A DNA stretch of 64,000 nucleotides from Pseudomonadota bacterium. Lineage in GTDB: Bacteria > Desulfobacterota > Desulfovibrionia > Desulfovibrionales > Desulfovibrionaceae. Position 1 is the first letter of the stretch. Each line of letters starts with the position of its first letter. Below, in pieces: positions 51,564 to 60,534 of this stretch. The DNA lies in contig JAEYTO010000068.1 of assembly GCA_023433925.1 (NCBI GenBank), positions 10,308 to 74,307 of the forward strand. The letters run 5' to 3'. Made by a program: the position numbers and the translations under genes. Under the pieces are notes generated by a model. That model was given only the letters and a program-made list of their open reading frames with translations. It was not told the origin of the DNA and did no database searches.

Positions 51564-51879
51564 GCTGCCGATTGTTCAAAACAGAGGGGAGGGCCTTGCA
51601 AGGCCCTCCCCTCTGTTTTGTTTTATCGAGAAAGAGTATCTATTTTATTATGTAAACAGCATGGCGGGTCGTCAATACCACTGAAAAGTTATTTCCAAAA
51701 AGCATCACTTTAACCTGATACGATCCAGCCCTGAAGCTCCTCTCTAGCGATGCGGCTGCTCGGGGTTCCCTAATGAATCCTCCGTCCTGCAAAGGCCGGT
51801 CGGACTCTAGCTCCTGTTGCCTGCGTCCCACAACTCATGTAGAGATAAGGAAGTTTCCCTCACTTATTGATGGCGGCCT
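51564..51879. other. Intergenic region after the small peptide gene
   Basis: Holds the terminator at 51577-51625, then about 250 bp of lower GC DNA without a convincing gene, leading to the binding-lipoprotein gene. I see no strong promoter there, although one is needed because of the terminator. Confidence 0.4.
51577..51625 (+). terminator. Rho-independent terminator, 44-nt perfect palindrome
   Basis: Arms of 22 bases (left arm contains AACAGAGGGGAGGGCCTTG) mirror each other exactly around TTGCAA at 51596-51601, followed by TTTT. The A-rich start also makes it usable from the opposite strand. Confidence 0.85.
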
Positions 51880-53460
51880 ATGCTCGGCTTCCTGGTTCGT
51901 CTCCTTATATGCGCGATCTGCGCCTGCGCTCTTTGCGGTTGCGAGCAAAGGAGTTCACCTCCTGCGTCTGCCAAACGGGCTGCCCCGGCTCGTGCGCCCA
52001 ACGTCCTGATCTGGCCATTGTCGGCACACGTCACCAACTTCGATCCCATCGCGGTGACCAGCCTTCCTGAGGCAACGGTCATCAGGCAGCTCTTCGACAA
52101 CCTTGTGCGGCTCAACAATGATCTCAGCCTCGCTCCAGGCATCGCTAGCAAATGGGAGATCGACCCCACAGGCAGAGAGTACACATTCCATCTCAAGTCA
52201 GGCGTGTTTTTTCATGATGGTTCCCCCCTGACAGCCGCAGATGTGAAGCGCTCCCTGGAGCGGCTGGCTAGGTCAGGCCAGAAAACCTTCATCTACAAGC
52301 ATCTGAAAGCCATTGAGGGCTTTGAAACCTTTAGCCAAGGCCAGGCCCAAGATATCTGCGGCATCCTGGTCATTGGCCCATCGCAGGTGCGTATCAGGCT
52401 CGGCAGGCCGCACGCTCCTTTCCTATCTGCGCTTAGTATTTATCAAGCTGCTATTGTCTCAGTACCGAATGGCCCCCTGCAAACGGGTCAGCCCCAGAGG
52501 GTAGTCGGCAGCGGACCATTTGTGCTGGAGTCGGCCGACGAGCAGCGCATCACCATGCGTCCTTTCCAACGCTTTGTCGACGGAGCTCCGCGCCTTGATT
52601 CGCTGGTCTTCAAGATCTATGCGGGAGCAGATATCAAGCGGGCAGCTGAGGATTTCCAGGCTGGCGAGCTTTCTGCCGTGCCGTTGGTTGGACCGGTCAA
52701 GGAGATGCTGCCTGGGAATGCCAATTATAAAGTAATCCGCCGGAATATGATCGGCTTGTTTTTCTACGGCTTCAATGTGCGCGAGAATGCAGCGTTGACT
52801 CCTGCAATGCGCAAGCGTATCGCTCAGGTTATTGATAGACGCTCTGTCGTAACAGATATCCACAAGGGTCTTTTTCCTCCAACTGACGTCATTATCCCCC
52901 TGGGGCTTGCCGGATATCGCTCCGCCTGGACCGCGCCGGCCGATGGCGAGGAGCGCAAGGCCCAGCCAGCCTTGCCTGAGCGTATTCTCATGCTCTCGGT
53001 TGCCCATAACGATGCTGTGGAAGCCGAGATGGCTTACTTGGACGTCCGGCTCCGCAATCTCGGCTGTAAGCTCCAAGTGGAGTACATCCCTAATTGGGAC
53101 GAATTCTATAAGCGTTTGGCTGCCGGTGACTGCGACATGTTCCGCCTGTCTTGGTATCCGGATACGCCTGATCTGGATGAAGTGTTCTTCCCCCTCTTTC
53201 ACAGCCAGGGTGAGTACAATTACTTCGGCTACTCCAACCCACGCGTGGATGCGTTGCTAGAGCAGGCGCGCGCCATGATCCGCCTTGAAGATCGCATCAA
53301 GGTCTATCAGCAGGCCGAGGATATCCTGTTGTCTGACCTGCCGGTCATCCCCATGTGGAATGAAGCTCTGGATCGTGCCGTGAAACCCACCGTGCATGGC
53401 CTGGGCATGAGCTCCTTCGGCGAGATCTATAACTCGTTCGGCCATGTCTGGATTGAGTGA
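51880..53460 (+). CDS. Peptide/nickel-type extracytoplasmic binding lipoprotein (SBP_bac_5)
   Basis: A 526-aa family 5 solute-binding protein. The signal sequence ends in a lipobox ALCGC, so it should be a lipoprotein. Family features: FDPIAVTSLPEATVIRQLFDNLV near the start of the mature part, YTFHLKSGVFFHDGSPLTAADVKRSL (the family signature), VVGSGPFVL, and a C-terminal lobe with WYPDTPDLDEVFFPLFHSQ and DLPVIPMWN. No permease genes follow. Its stop overlaps the start of a membrane histidine kinase (GTGA), suggesting it is the ligand-binding partner of that kinase. The DNA is lower in GC than the surroundings, a possible sign of separate origin. Confidence 0.9.
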   Translation: MLGFLVRLLICAICACALCGCEQRSSPPASAKRAAPARAPNVLIWPLSAHVTNFDPIAVTSLPEATVIRQLFDNLVRLNNDLSLAPGIASKWEIDPTGREYTFHLKSGVFFHDGSPLTAADVKRSLERLARSGQKTFIYKHLKAIEGFETFSQGQAQDICGILVIGPSQVRIRLGRPHAPFLSALSIYQAAIVSVPNGPLQTGQPQRVVGSGPFVLESADEQRITMRPFQRFVDGAPRLDSLVFKIYAGADIKRAAEDFQAGELSAVPLVGPVKEMLPGNANYKVIRRNMIGLFFYGFNVRENAALTPAMRKRIAQVIDRRSVVTDIHKGLFPPTDVIIPLGLAGYRSAWTAPADGEERKAQPALPERILMLSVAHNDAVEAEMAYLDVRLRNLGCKLQVEYIPNWDEFYKRLAAGDCDMFRLSWYPDTPDLDEVFFPLFHSQGEYNYFGYSNPRVDALLEQARAMIRLEDRIKVYQQAEDILLSDLPVIPMWNEALDRAVKPTVHGLGMSSFGEIYNSFGHVWIE

Positions 53461-55325
53461 CGGCCTTACACGCCATGTCGCTCTCCTTCCGCGCCAAGCT
53501 GCTCCTCGCCTCCACTATCTCGCTGCTAATCCTATTCGCCGCTCTCACCGTCATCCTGGGCCGGGAGCAGGAGCGCCTTATCATCAGCGGCATTCAGGGT
53601 TCCGCCCTGGCCCTGACCCGGAATACCTCGGCTCTCTCCCTGGCCAGCCTCAAGATGTACGACAGCGTCGTCCTGGAGCGCATCGCCAGGCAAGCGGCCG
53701 CCCAGGGGCAGGATGTCCGCCATGTCATCATTCACTCAGCCGAGGGATTGGTCTACGGCCACAGCCACAAGCCCGAACTGCATTTCACCATACCCTCCGA
53801 TCCGATCAGCCAGGCCGCGCTCAATGCGAACGAACCCGCCACCCAGCAATACGTTTCGGAATCGGGCGAGACTATCCTTGAGGTCGCCTTGCCTGTCATG
53901 GACGAGAACGGCGTGCGCTGGGGCACTGTCCGCGCGGGCTTTTCCCTGACCTCCATGCATGAGCAGCTGCGGCGCATGCGGCTGCTGCTCATGGGGTCCG
54001 GCCTCGCCTCGCTCTGCGTCGCCTGGCTGGTCTCCTACTTTCTCGCCCGCAGGGTGACCGCCCCGCTCCAGGCCATCACGGCCGCCGCGCGGAGCATCTC
54101 GCGCGGCGTCCTCACGCCCATCCCAGAGGCCCGGACAGGCGACGAAATCGCCGTGCTCTCGGACAGCATCGCGGACATGACCGCCACGCTCATCGATCAA
54201 CAGGAAGCGCTCAAGCGGCAAATCATGGAGATCATCGCCCTCAAGGGCTATCAAGAGAGCCTGCTGCAGACCATGAACGAAGGGCTGGTCACCCTGGGCG
54301 CGCAAGGGGACGTGATCACCTTCAACTCGCGCACGCTCGAAATCTTGGACGTGCACGGCGCGGATGATGCCGCGAGGCGCGCCGAGATTCGCGCCAGGCT
54401 GAGCGAATTCGGCGAGATACTGAGCATCGCCGAGCGGCTGCTCGCCGGGACGGTCGCGGCCACGGACCTGCGCGAGTTCGCCGCCGATCCCGAGAGCAAG
54501 GTTCTTCTGGTCGGTTTCGCCGCTCTCGGGGACGTCGGCGGGACGCGGGAGGTGATCATCACGCTCCACGACATCACCGAGCTGCGCCGCCTGGAGCAGG
54601 AAGTCAAAAGGAACGAGCGGCTGGCGGCCATCGGCGGCTTCTCCGCGGCCATGGCCCACGAGATCCGCAATCCCCTGACGGCCATCAAGACGTTCACGGG
54701 CATGGTCTGGGAGAAGGCCGGACAACCCACGTTCGTGGAGAGCTTCGACACATACGTGAGCGCGGGCATCGAGAGGATCGAGGGCATCGTCAACGATCTC
54801 CTGCGGCTCTCCCGCCCGCCCGCGCTCCAGTTGGAGCCCGTGGATGTCGGAGAGGTCCTGGACGACGCCCTGGCTCTCCTGCAAGAGGACCTCGAAGCCG
54901 CTCGCATCGAGTCGACCTTCGACTACGAGGCCAGTAGCCATGTCATCACCGCAGACCACGAGCAGCTCTACCGGGCGGTTTTCAACATCATGCTCAACGC
55001 CATCCAGGCCATGAAGGAAGACAGTCCGGGCGGACGGCTGGAGGTTGCCGTCGCCCCTGGCGAGCTGCCGGGCAAGGCCGGACCGCGCACGGCCGTCACG
55101 GTGACCATCGCCGATTCCGGGCCAGGCATCCCGCCAGAGCGCCTGGAGCAGATCTTCACCCCTTATTTCACGACCAAGGGGCAACGCGGGACAGGGCTGG
55201 GCCTGGCCATCACGCACAAGATCGTCACCGAGCACGGCGGAGCCCTGAGCGCGGCCAACCGCCGAGGCGGCGGGGCCGTGTTCAGCATCACCCTGCCCAA
55301 GGACGGGCCGGGCGTCAGGGTCTGA
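53457..55325 (+). CDS. Membrane sensor histidine kinase (NtrB-like, HAMP-PAS-HisKA-HATPase)
   Basis: A 622-aa kinase. A GTG at 53457 overlaps the binding-protein stop, and the ATG at 53475 (MSLSFRAKLLL) is an alternative start. TM1 is at about residues 14-34, then a periplasmic sensor segment (about 35-170), TM2 (about 175-195) and HAMP (VTAPLQAITAAARSISRG). A PAS-like segment follows (GYQESLLQTMNEGLVTL), then the H-box AMAHEIRNPLTAIK, N-box IMLNAIQAM, G1 DSGPGIPP and G2 GTGLGLAITHKI. Its last bases overlap by 11 bp the end of the convergent NtrC-type regulator, its likely partner. Confidence 0.94.
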   Translation: MTALHAMSLSFRAKLLLASTISLLILFAALTVILGREQERLIISGIQGSALALTRNTSALSLASLKMYDSVVLERIARQAAAQGQDVRHVIIHSAEGLVYGHSHKPELHFTIPSDPISQAALNANEPATQQYVSESGETILEVALPVMDENGVRWGTVRAGFSLTSMHEQLRRMRLLLMGSGLASLCVAWLVSYFLARRVTAPLQAITAAARSISRGVLTPIPEARTGDEIAVLSDSIADMTATLIDQQEALKRQIMEIIALKGYQESLLQTMNEGLVTLGAQGDVITFNSRTLEILDVHGADDAARRAEIRARLSEFGEILSIAERLLAGTVAATDLREFAADPESKVLLVGFAALGDVGGTREVIITLHDITELRRLEQEVKRNERLAAIGGFSAAMAHEIRNPLTAIKTFTGMVWEKAGQPTFVESFDTYVSAGIERIEGIVNDLLRLSRPPALQLEPVDVGEVLDDALALLQEDLEAARIESTFDYEASSHVITADHEQLYRAVFNIMLNAIQAMKEDSPGGRLEVAVAPGELPGKAGPRTAVTVTIADSGPGIPPERLEQIFTPYFTTKGQRGTGLGLAITHKIVTEHGGALSAANRRGGGAVFSITLPKDGPGVRV

Positions 55326-56757
55326 TGCTCAACGCCCGCATGCGGCGCACCAGGGTGTTGCGGTGGATGTTCATCTTGCGGGCCGCCGCGCTCTGGTTCC
55401 AGCGGCACTTCTTCAGGTACTTGAGGATGTAGTGCTTCTCGAAGGCGTCCATGGCCCGCTTGAGGCCCCTGTCCTCGAAGCGGAAGGTCTCGGGCTCCTC
55501 GATCTCGGGGAACAACAGGTTGAAGGGAATGTCCGGCTCGTCCAGCATCTCCTTGTTCTCGGCCAGGATCACCGTGCGCTCCACGAAGTTGCGCAGCTCG
55601 CGTATGTTGCCGGGCCACGGGTAGCGCTCCAGGAGACAGATGACGCTTGGCGTGAACAGCTTGAAGCGCTTCTTGTGCTCGGCCGCGAAGGCCTTCAGGA
55701 AATGGCTCGCCAGGAGCGGGATGTCCCCGCTGCGCTCCCTGAGCGGCGGCAGATGGATGGGCACGACGCTCAGGCGGTAGTAGAGGTCGTCGCGGAACCT
55801 GCCCTCCTGGATGAGGCTCTCCAGCCGCTCGTTGCTCGCCGCGACCAGCCGCACGTCCACCGGGATGTCCTCGTGGCCGCCGACCCTGGTGATCTTTCTC
55901 TCCTGCAAGGCCCGCAGGAGCTTGGCCTGCAGGTCGATGCGCAACGAAGACACCTCGTCCAGGAACAGGGTGCCTTTGTGGGCGAACTCGAACTTTCCGA
56001 TCTTGCGGCTGTGCGCGCCGGTGAATGAACCTTTTTCGTGGCCGAACAGCTCGCTCTCCAGCAGCTCCGCCGGGATGGCCGCGCAGTTGATGGCGACCAT
56101 CTGGCGCTTGACCCTGGGGCTGCGCTTGTGGATCAGGGCGGCCAGAAGCTCCTTGCCGGTGCCGGATTCGCCGGTGATGAGGATGCTGCACGACGAGGCC
56201 GCGGCCTTCTCCACCTCGGAGAAGACGGCGAACATCTCCGGGGCCTGAGTAATGAGATCCTGATAGTCGTCCAGGTCCCGGAACTCGTTCAGGGTCATGC
56301 CGATCGAGGCCTCGGATGTACGTCTTCCCGCGATGCGCCTGGTGACCTCGGTCACATCCTCCTTGGTGAACGGCTTGGTCAGGTAGTCGAAGGCGCCGAA
56401 CTTCATGGCCTCGACGGCCTCGCGCGCGCGGTCCGTGGCCGAGACCATCACCACGTTCAGAGAGTAGTCGAGATGCTTGATGCGCTTGAGCGCCTCCAGT
56501 CCCGACATGCCCGGCATGGCGATATCGAGGAAGATCAAATCGAAATGGCGCTCGTTGATCGCCTCCAAGGCGGATTCGCCGCTATCGACCCAACTTACCG
56601 CGCACAGGTCGGCCAGCGCGGCGGAGATCGATTCGCCGACGAATTGCTCATCGTCGACAACAAGCACCTCAAACGGCTTGAGGCTGGCAGCCACGGCAGA
56701 CTCCTGTTTGCTCAAGGCCGGACATTCATGTTCCAGCGTGCGGACATGCAGGTCCAC
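55315..56757 (-). CDS. NtrC-family sigma54-dependent response regulator
   Basis: A 480-aa regulator. The receiver domain (about 28-145) has VLVVDDEQFVG, phospho-Asp in IFLDIAMPGMSG and Lys in YLTKPFTKE. The AAA+ domain (about 175-400) has Walker A GESGTGKE, the sigma54-contact loop as GSFTGA, Walker B GTLFLDEV and the arginine-finger region FRDDLYYRLSVV. The C-terminal Fis-type helix-turn-helix is SAAARKMNIHRNTLVRRMRAL. It activates sigma54 promoters on phosphorylation, most likely by the convergent kinase at 53457-55325. I could not place a clear -24/-12 promoter in the window. Confidence 0.95.
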   Translation of the reverse strand: MDLHVRTLEHECPALSKQESAVAASLKPFEVLVVDDEQFVGESISAALADLCAVSWVDSGESALEAINERHFDLIFLDIAMPGMSGLEALKRIKHLDYSLNVVMVSATDRAREAVEAMKFGAFDYLTKPFTKEDVTEVTRRIAGRRTSEASIGMTLNEFRDLDDYQDLITQAPEMFAVFSEVEKAAASSCSILITGESGTGKELLAALIHKRSPRVKRQMVAINCAAIPAELLESELFGHEKGSFTGAHSRKIGKFEFAHKGTLFLDEVSSLRIDLQAKLLRALQERKITRVGGHEDIPVDVRLVAASNERLESLIQEGRFRDDLYYRLSVVPIHLPPLRERSGDIPLLASHFLKAFAAEHKKRFKLFTPSVICLLERYPWPGNIRELRNFVERTVILAENKEMLDEPDIPFNLLFPEIEEPETFRFEDRGLKRAMDAFEKHYILKYLKKCRWNQSAAARKMNIHRNTLVRRMRALSIRP

Positions 56758-57236
56758 TGAACGGGCTATTATTGTTCAGCATAGTCATTTCCGGGAGGGA
56801 TCACAATATGCCGGCCAATAGGTTGAGCCACCGGCATTGCCCATGGCGTATAGTCTGGCGCGGTGTTGAGCATGCCAGGTGGAGCCGAAAGGACGGCACA
56901 TTGCGCCAGTCCGTCCGACAGGAGTTCAAGAGGGCGCTGCCGCCGGGAGGATGGTCCCGGCATGACACCCCATGCGCGGAGCGATTCAACAAGCGGCTGC
57001 CAGAATACCGGGCCTGGGCATCATGCGCAGGCAATGGAGGGCCGGGAGGCCGTGGAAGACGGCCGGCATGGGCGAGGAGACCTTCGTGTAGCTTGCGCGG
57101 ACGGCCCCGCCGGAGGCGTTCAGGAGGGAAGAGGCAGATGCGGGGGAGCTCGTGGAGTGTGCGCTTGAGGGGAGTGCCGTGGAGAAGCAGGGGGCTAGGT
57201 GTCCGTGGAGAAGATGGTGCAAGCCTGGTTGTCGGA
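56758..57236 (+). other. GGA-rich intergenic region, possible small RNA
   Basis: About 480 bp between two minus-strand genes. The plus strand carries about 19 GGA triplets between 56881 and 57210, some in hairpin loops: GCCGGGA-GGATGG-TCCCGGC at 56942-56961 and CGCC-GGA-GGCG at 57108-57118. That pattern is reminiscent of CsrA/RsmA-binding RNAs. TTGAGC (56823) and TATAGT (56849) could be a weak promoter, but the 20-base spacer is long. The open frames here look non-coding (very Arg/Gly rich). Confidence 0.25.
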
Positions 57237-58082
57237 TTATGTGTTCGGAATTCCTTCCGGAATCCCGTACGAAATGGTGAACGAAAAGGTCGAGCCAACC
57301 CCCAAGGCGCTCTCGACCCATATACTGCCTCCCATGAGCTCTATTAGGCTCTTGGCCGTGGCTAGACCAATACCGAGGCCAATGGAACGACCGTGTTGCG
57401 CGATGCCGACCTTGGCGAAGCTATCAAAGATCAAGGCGAGCTTGTCTTCGGGAATGCCGGAGCCTGTATCCTCCACACGGAAGCAGAGCCTGACGCAGCC
57501 GGGAAGGCAGGGGTCGCCTGTCAACGCCACGGAAACCCGGACATGGCCCTGCGCGGTGTACATAAGCGCATTATCCAGCAGCTTGCCGAGGGCTTGGCGC
57601 AGATTGCCAGTATCGCCCAAAAGATGGTCCGGAACCTCGGGGGACATCGCGCAGGAAAAACCTATTCCCTTGTCCTGGGCGCAAGCGCGGTATGGACTAA
57701 TCACCGATTCAAGGACTTCGCGAAGGCTGAACGCCTCGGCCGCGATGCGTTCCCGGCCGGATATGATGAGGGACAGGTTCAGGAGGTTGTCGATCATGTA
57801 CAGCAGGGATATCCCCGACCGTTTGATCTGCTCGAAGTAGAAAGGATCCTTCGGTGACGGCCCTTTAACAAGCGCGATACCGGCAAAGCCGATGATGGCG
57901 TTCAAGGGGGTCCGGAATTCATGGCTCAGGTTGCTCAGGAAAGCTATCCTGGCTTGCCTGGCGGCTTTGGTTTCCTCCTTGGCTTGACGCAGCTCGTCTT
58001 CCAGTTGGGCATATCGCAACCGTACGTCTCTCAGCTCCATCAGAAGCTGTTCCCTGGTCTTGTCTTCATCCCCCATGGCCAT
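57237..58082 (-). CDS. Soluble histidine kinase with coiled-coil N-terminus
   Basis: A 281-aa kinase from the ATG at 58082 (MAMGDEDK), which follows a G-rich site; longer readings run into repeat DNA and are rejected. A coiled coil (about 5-45, heptads of Leu and charged residues) leads to HisKA with the H-box FLSNLSHEFRTPLNAIIG, then HATPase with N-box LGKLLDNALMYT, G1 VEDTGSGIPED and G2 GLGIGLATAKSLIELMGG. No sensor, membrane or receiver domain is present, so it needs a partner for input. It could phosphorylate the receiver-only protein (49828-50286) or the NtrC-type regulator downstream. Confidence 0.9.
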   Translation of the reverse strand: MAMGDEDKTREQLLMELRDVRLRYAQLEDELRQAKEETKAARQARIAFLSNLSHEFRTPLNAIIGFAGIALVKGPSPKDPFYFEQIKRSGISLLYMIDNLLNLSLIISGRERIAAEAFSLREVLESVISPYRACAQDKGIGFSCAMSPEVPDHLLGDTGNLRQALGKLLDNALMYTAQGHVRVSVALTGDPCLPGCVRLCFRVEDTGSGIPEDKLALIFDSFAKVGIAQHGRSIGLGIGLATAKSLIELMGGSIWVESALGVGSTFSFTISYGIPEGIPNT

Positions 58083-58837
58083 CCCCCTGCGCCGGCCGTG
58101 GCGCCGATTTTGACGGTCCAGCGCGCTGCAAGAAGATAATCCGAGGCAGGCTATTTCCATTCGAATGCCAGACGTGGAACATGTCAAGCGTAATGAATGA
58201 TAAAGACTATTAATGCATTTTGCAAATGAAACAGGGTGCGGAGGACAATCGTGCAGGACGGTCCGAGTCACGATTCCGCAGGACGGCGGAATCGGACGTC
58301 GCCGCCTTGGGCGACGCCCGCAGTGACCTGCCTGATTTCTTCGGACCATTCAATCCTTGAGGGTAGCCTTCGGGTTTACTCGGAGGCCACGCCTCCCCCA
58401 TCTCCGCTTCGTTGTCCAAGATGACCCTGCATCGCCTCATTCTTGGTCAATTCAGACTAATTTGATAGGAATTGTCCACGCATTGCGCATTGCTCTGTAG
58501 TTTGTCTATAGGGCAATTCCTTAGTGATAATTACACAAATATCCCCATAGAGTGCTTTGTTCATCTGGGGCATTCTGAAAGAATTAGATTCCCTCGACAC
58601 GTAATGAATTATCATGCCCAGTTCTTGTCTTGAGACTGGCTTGTTTCGCATTGTTACGAATTGCTCGGAATACGAAGGCGGGCATCAAAAGATTGAGGCC
58701 TTCATGTCGGCATTTCGTTCAATAAGGTTTCCTTTTTGAGCGCTGAAGCGTTTTTCATGCCTGCTCAATGGGTTCAAGCAAGGAATGGAAGGCTCGCGCT
58801 GGCTAATCCGCGCATTGCATTTACTGGGAGTTTTGAA
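58083..58837. other. Intergenic region with repeat copy C
   Basis: About 755 bp between divergent genes. The part 58215-58325 is a diverged relative of the REP-like repeats. The part 58440-58735 is AT-rich. A 64-codon minus-strand frame at 58457-58651 has no ribosome site and is not accepted. Promoters for both neighbours must lie here. Confidence 0.4.
58217..58325 (-). repeat. REP-like repeat, diverged copy C
   Basis: Begins with the same TTTGCAAATGAA as copy A. It then carries, in reverse orientation, the central module found only in copy B: GGACAATCGTGCAGGACGG and GACGTCGCCGCCTTGGGCGA correspond to the complement of 49226-49281. This shows that the module is movable or mosaic within the repeat family. 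Confidence 0.65.
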
Positions 58838-59704
58838 ATGATGGACCCCAAAGAAATTTTTGGCGAACAGCTTGAATCCACAGGTGATCCGAGCGTTTCC
58901 ATAACGATGGATGCCGCATCCTTATGCAAGGAAGTGGAACTTGGGGGGCAGGCCGAGGCTCACGCGCATATCGATCCGCGGCAAAACGGCAGTCTGGCGG
59001 AGGGCGTCCCTGTCGAGGAGACGGATGCGTGCAGGCTGGCTGAGATGATCGAGGAGCGTTTGGAACGCGAGATGGGCGTCGCGCTTCACGACCGTGTGGG
59101 GCAATACCTGGCCCTGGCCCGCATCCGGCTCGGCCAGTTGCGCACGGAGGTTTCCGCATCGGAGGCGCTTATCAGGGAAGTGCTGAGTCTTTTGGACGTC
59201 GCCATCGCCGGCACGCGTGACTGCATCGCGCGCGTTGGGTTATCGGAGGCTCGCGAGCATGGCTTCATCCCCGCGCTGGCGCATCTGGCCGTGCGCCTGG
59301 AGAGGCACTACGGCCTGTGCGTACAACTGAACCTGCCGTCAGCCGAACTGAGGCTCTTCAGGAGCCAGGAGGCGGCTCTGTTCAGTTTCGCGCGGGAGCT
59401 CCTGGTTAACGTGGTCAAGTATGCCAACGCGACTGTGGTGAACCTGACCTTGATGCACGTTCCCGATGGAGCGTGCCTCATCGTGGAGGACGATGGCGTC
59501 GGTTTTTGCAGCCGATCCGGCTTGGCGGGCATCCAAGGCGAAGGTTCCGGTTTGTTCAGCATGCGGCAACGACTGGCAATGCTTGGCGGGAGCATGGAAG
59601 TCAGCGCATGTGCCGGGATAGGCACCAGGGTGAGCCTGATCATACCCATGAAGATGGCGAACCAGGAGTGCAACAGTGAGTCCGAGTGTCCTGATCGTCG
59701 ATGA
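58838..59704 (+). CDS. NarL-type soluble histidine kinase (HisKA_3)
   Basis: A 288-aa kinase from the ATG at 58838, with GGGAG eight bases upstream. A TTG at 58736 would add 34 residues without a better site. The dimerisation motif VALHDRVGQYLALARIRLGQL carries the phospho-His. The ATPase part has ELLVNVVKYANA, VEDDGVGF and GSGLFSMRQRLAMLGGSMEV, as in NarX/DegS-like kinases. No membrane or sensor domain is present. It overlaps the start of the NarL-type regulator by 29 bp, so the two form a two-component pair. Confidence 0.9.
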   Translation: MMDPKEIFGEQLESTGDPSVSITMDAASLCKEVELGGQAEAHAHIDPRQNGSLAEGVPVEETDACRLAEMIEERLEREMGVALHDRVGQYLALARIRLGQLRTEVSASEALIREVLSLLDVAIAGTRDCIARVGLSEAREHGFIPALAHLAVRLERHYGLCVQLNLPSAELRLFRSQEAALFSFARELLVNVVKYANATVVNLTLMHVPDGACLIVEDDGVGFCSRSGLAGIQGEGSGLFSMRQRLAMLGGSMEVSACAGIGTRVSLIIPMKMANQECNSESECPDRR

Positions 59705-60317
59705 TCACCGGCTCTTCTGCGAGGGGCTGGCCTGTCTTATCGAAACCCGCGCCAGCCTGCGCGTGGCCGGATATGCCACGGATGGCCGTCAGGCGGTGCG
59801 CATGGCCGGAGAACTCGCGCCCGACGTGGTCCTCATGGATGTGATCATGCCAAGCCTGAACGGAATGGAGGCCGCGCGCCAGATCCTGGCGGCCAATTCG
59901 TTCACGCGGGTCCTCGCCTTGTCAATGTGCACCGAGGAGCGCCATGTCGTGGGCATGCTCCGCGCCGGGGCCACCGGCTACATGCTGAAGGATTGCCAGT
60001 TTCAGGAACTGGAGAAGGCCATCAGGGCGGTGTACGAGGGCCAGGCTTACCTGAGCCCGGCCATCGCGGGTTTCGTCATCGACGACTATTTGCGCCGGCT
60101 GGCGCGAAGCGACGACGCCTCCGTGCTCACCCCGCGCGAGCGCGAGGTGCTCCAGCTCATGGCCGAAGGGCACAGCACGAAGAAGATAGCCGAGATCATC
60201 ATGCGCAGCGACAAGACCGTGGAGGTCCATCGCCGCAACCTCATGCGCAAGCTGGGCACCAACAATCTGGCCGAGATCACCAAGTACGCCATCCGCGAGG
60301 GGCTGGTCAGCTTGTAG
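59676..60317 (+). CDS. NarL/FixJ-type response regulator (LuxR HTH)
   Basis: A 213-aa regulator, GTG start overlapping the kinase gene. The receiver has VLIVDDHRLF, phospho-Asp in VVLMDVIMPSLNG and Lys in GYMLKDCQF. The C-terminal LuxR-type helix-turn-helix is LTPREREVLQLMAEGHSTKKIAEI followed by KTVEVHRRNLMRKLG. It is a typical DNA-binding partner of a HisKA_3 kinase. Targets are unknown; the MCP gene starts 217 bp downstream. Confidence 0.95.
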   Translation: MSPSVLIVDDHRLFCEGLACLIETRASLRVAGYATDGRQAVRMAGELAPDVVLMDVIMPSLNGMEAARQILAANSFTRVLALSMCTEERHVVGMLRAGATGYMLKDCQFQELEKAIRAVYEGQAYLSPAIAGFVIDDYLRRLARSDDASVLTPREREVLQLMAEGHSTKKIAEIIMRSDKTVEVHRRNLMRKLGTNNLAEITKYAIREGLVSL

Positions 60318-60534
60318 CAGCGGGTAGATACATCTAAGTGTCTTGAACTTCTCCGCCTACTCGATTCCCTTATCCGTTTTTCAGGTCCACACCATGGCCG
60401 TTCCGTGCAAGTTAGAACGCGTCCCTAATCCATTCTCAGAGATTTATTCCATCGGAAGCGCGAGCAGGCTCTCCACCGGGAAGCGCCTTGCATCGCGAGG
60501 TGGCAGGCTTTCAGCACAATCAAGGAGTGGGCCG

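Noticed and set aside
56860..56880. Sigma54-like promoter TGGCGCGGTGTTGAGCA
   Set aside because: The spacing between GG and GC elements does not fit -24/-12, and several other near matches in the window fail in the same way.
56772..57347. Open frames on both strands across the GGA-rich region
   Set aside because: Extremely Arg/Gly/Ser/Pro rich, no ribosome site, and overlapping the kinase end.
58457..58651. 64-codon minus-strand frame in AT-rich DNA
   Set aside because: Composition is protein-like, but no ribosome site or recognisable family. Kept only as part of the intergenic description.
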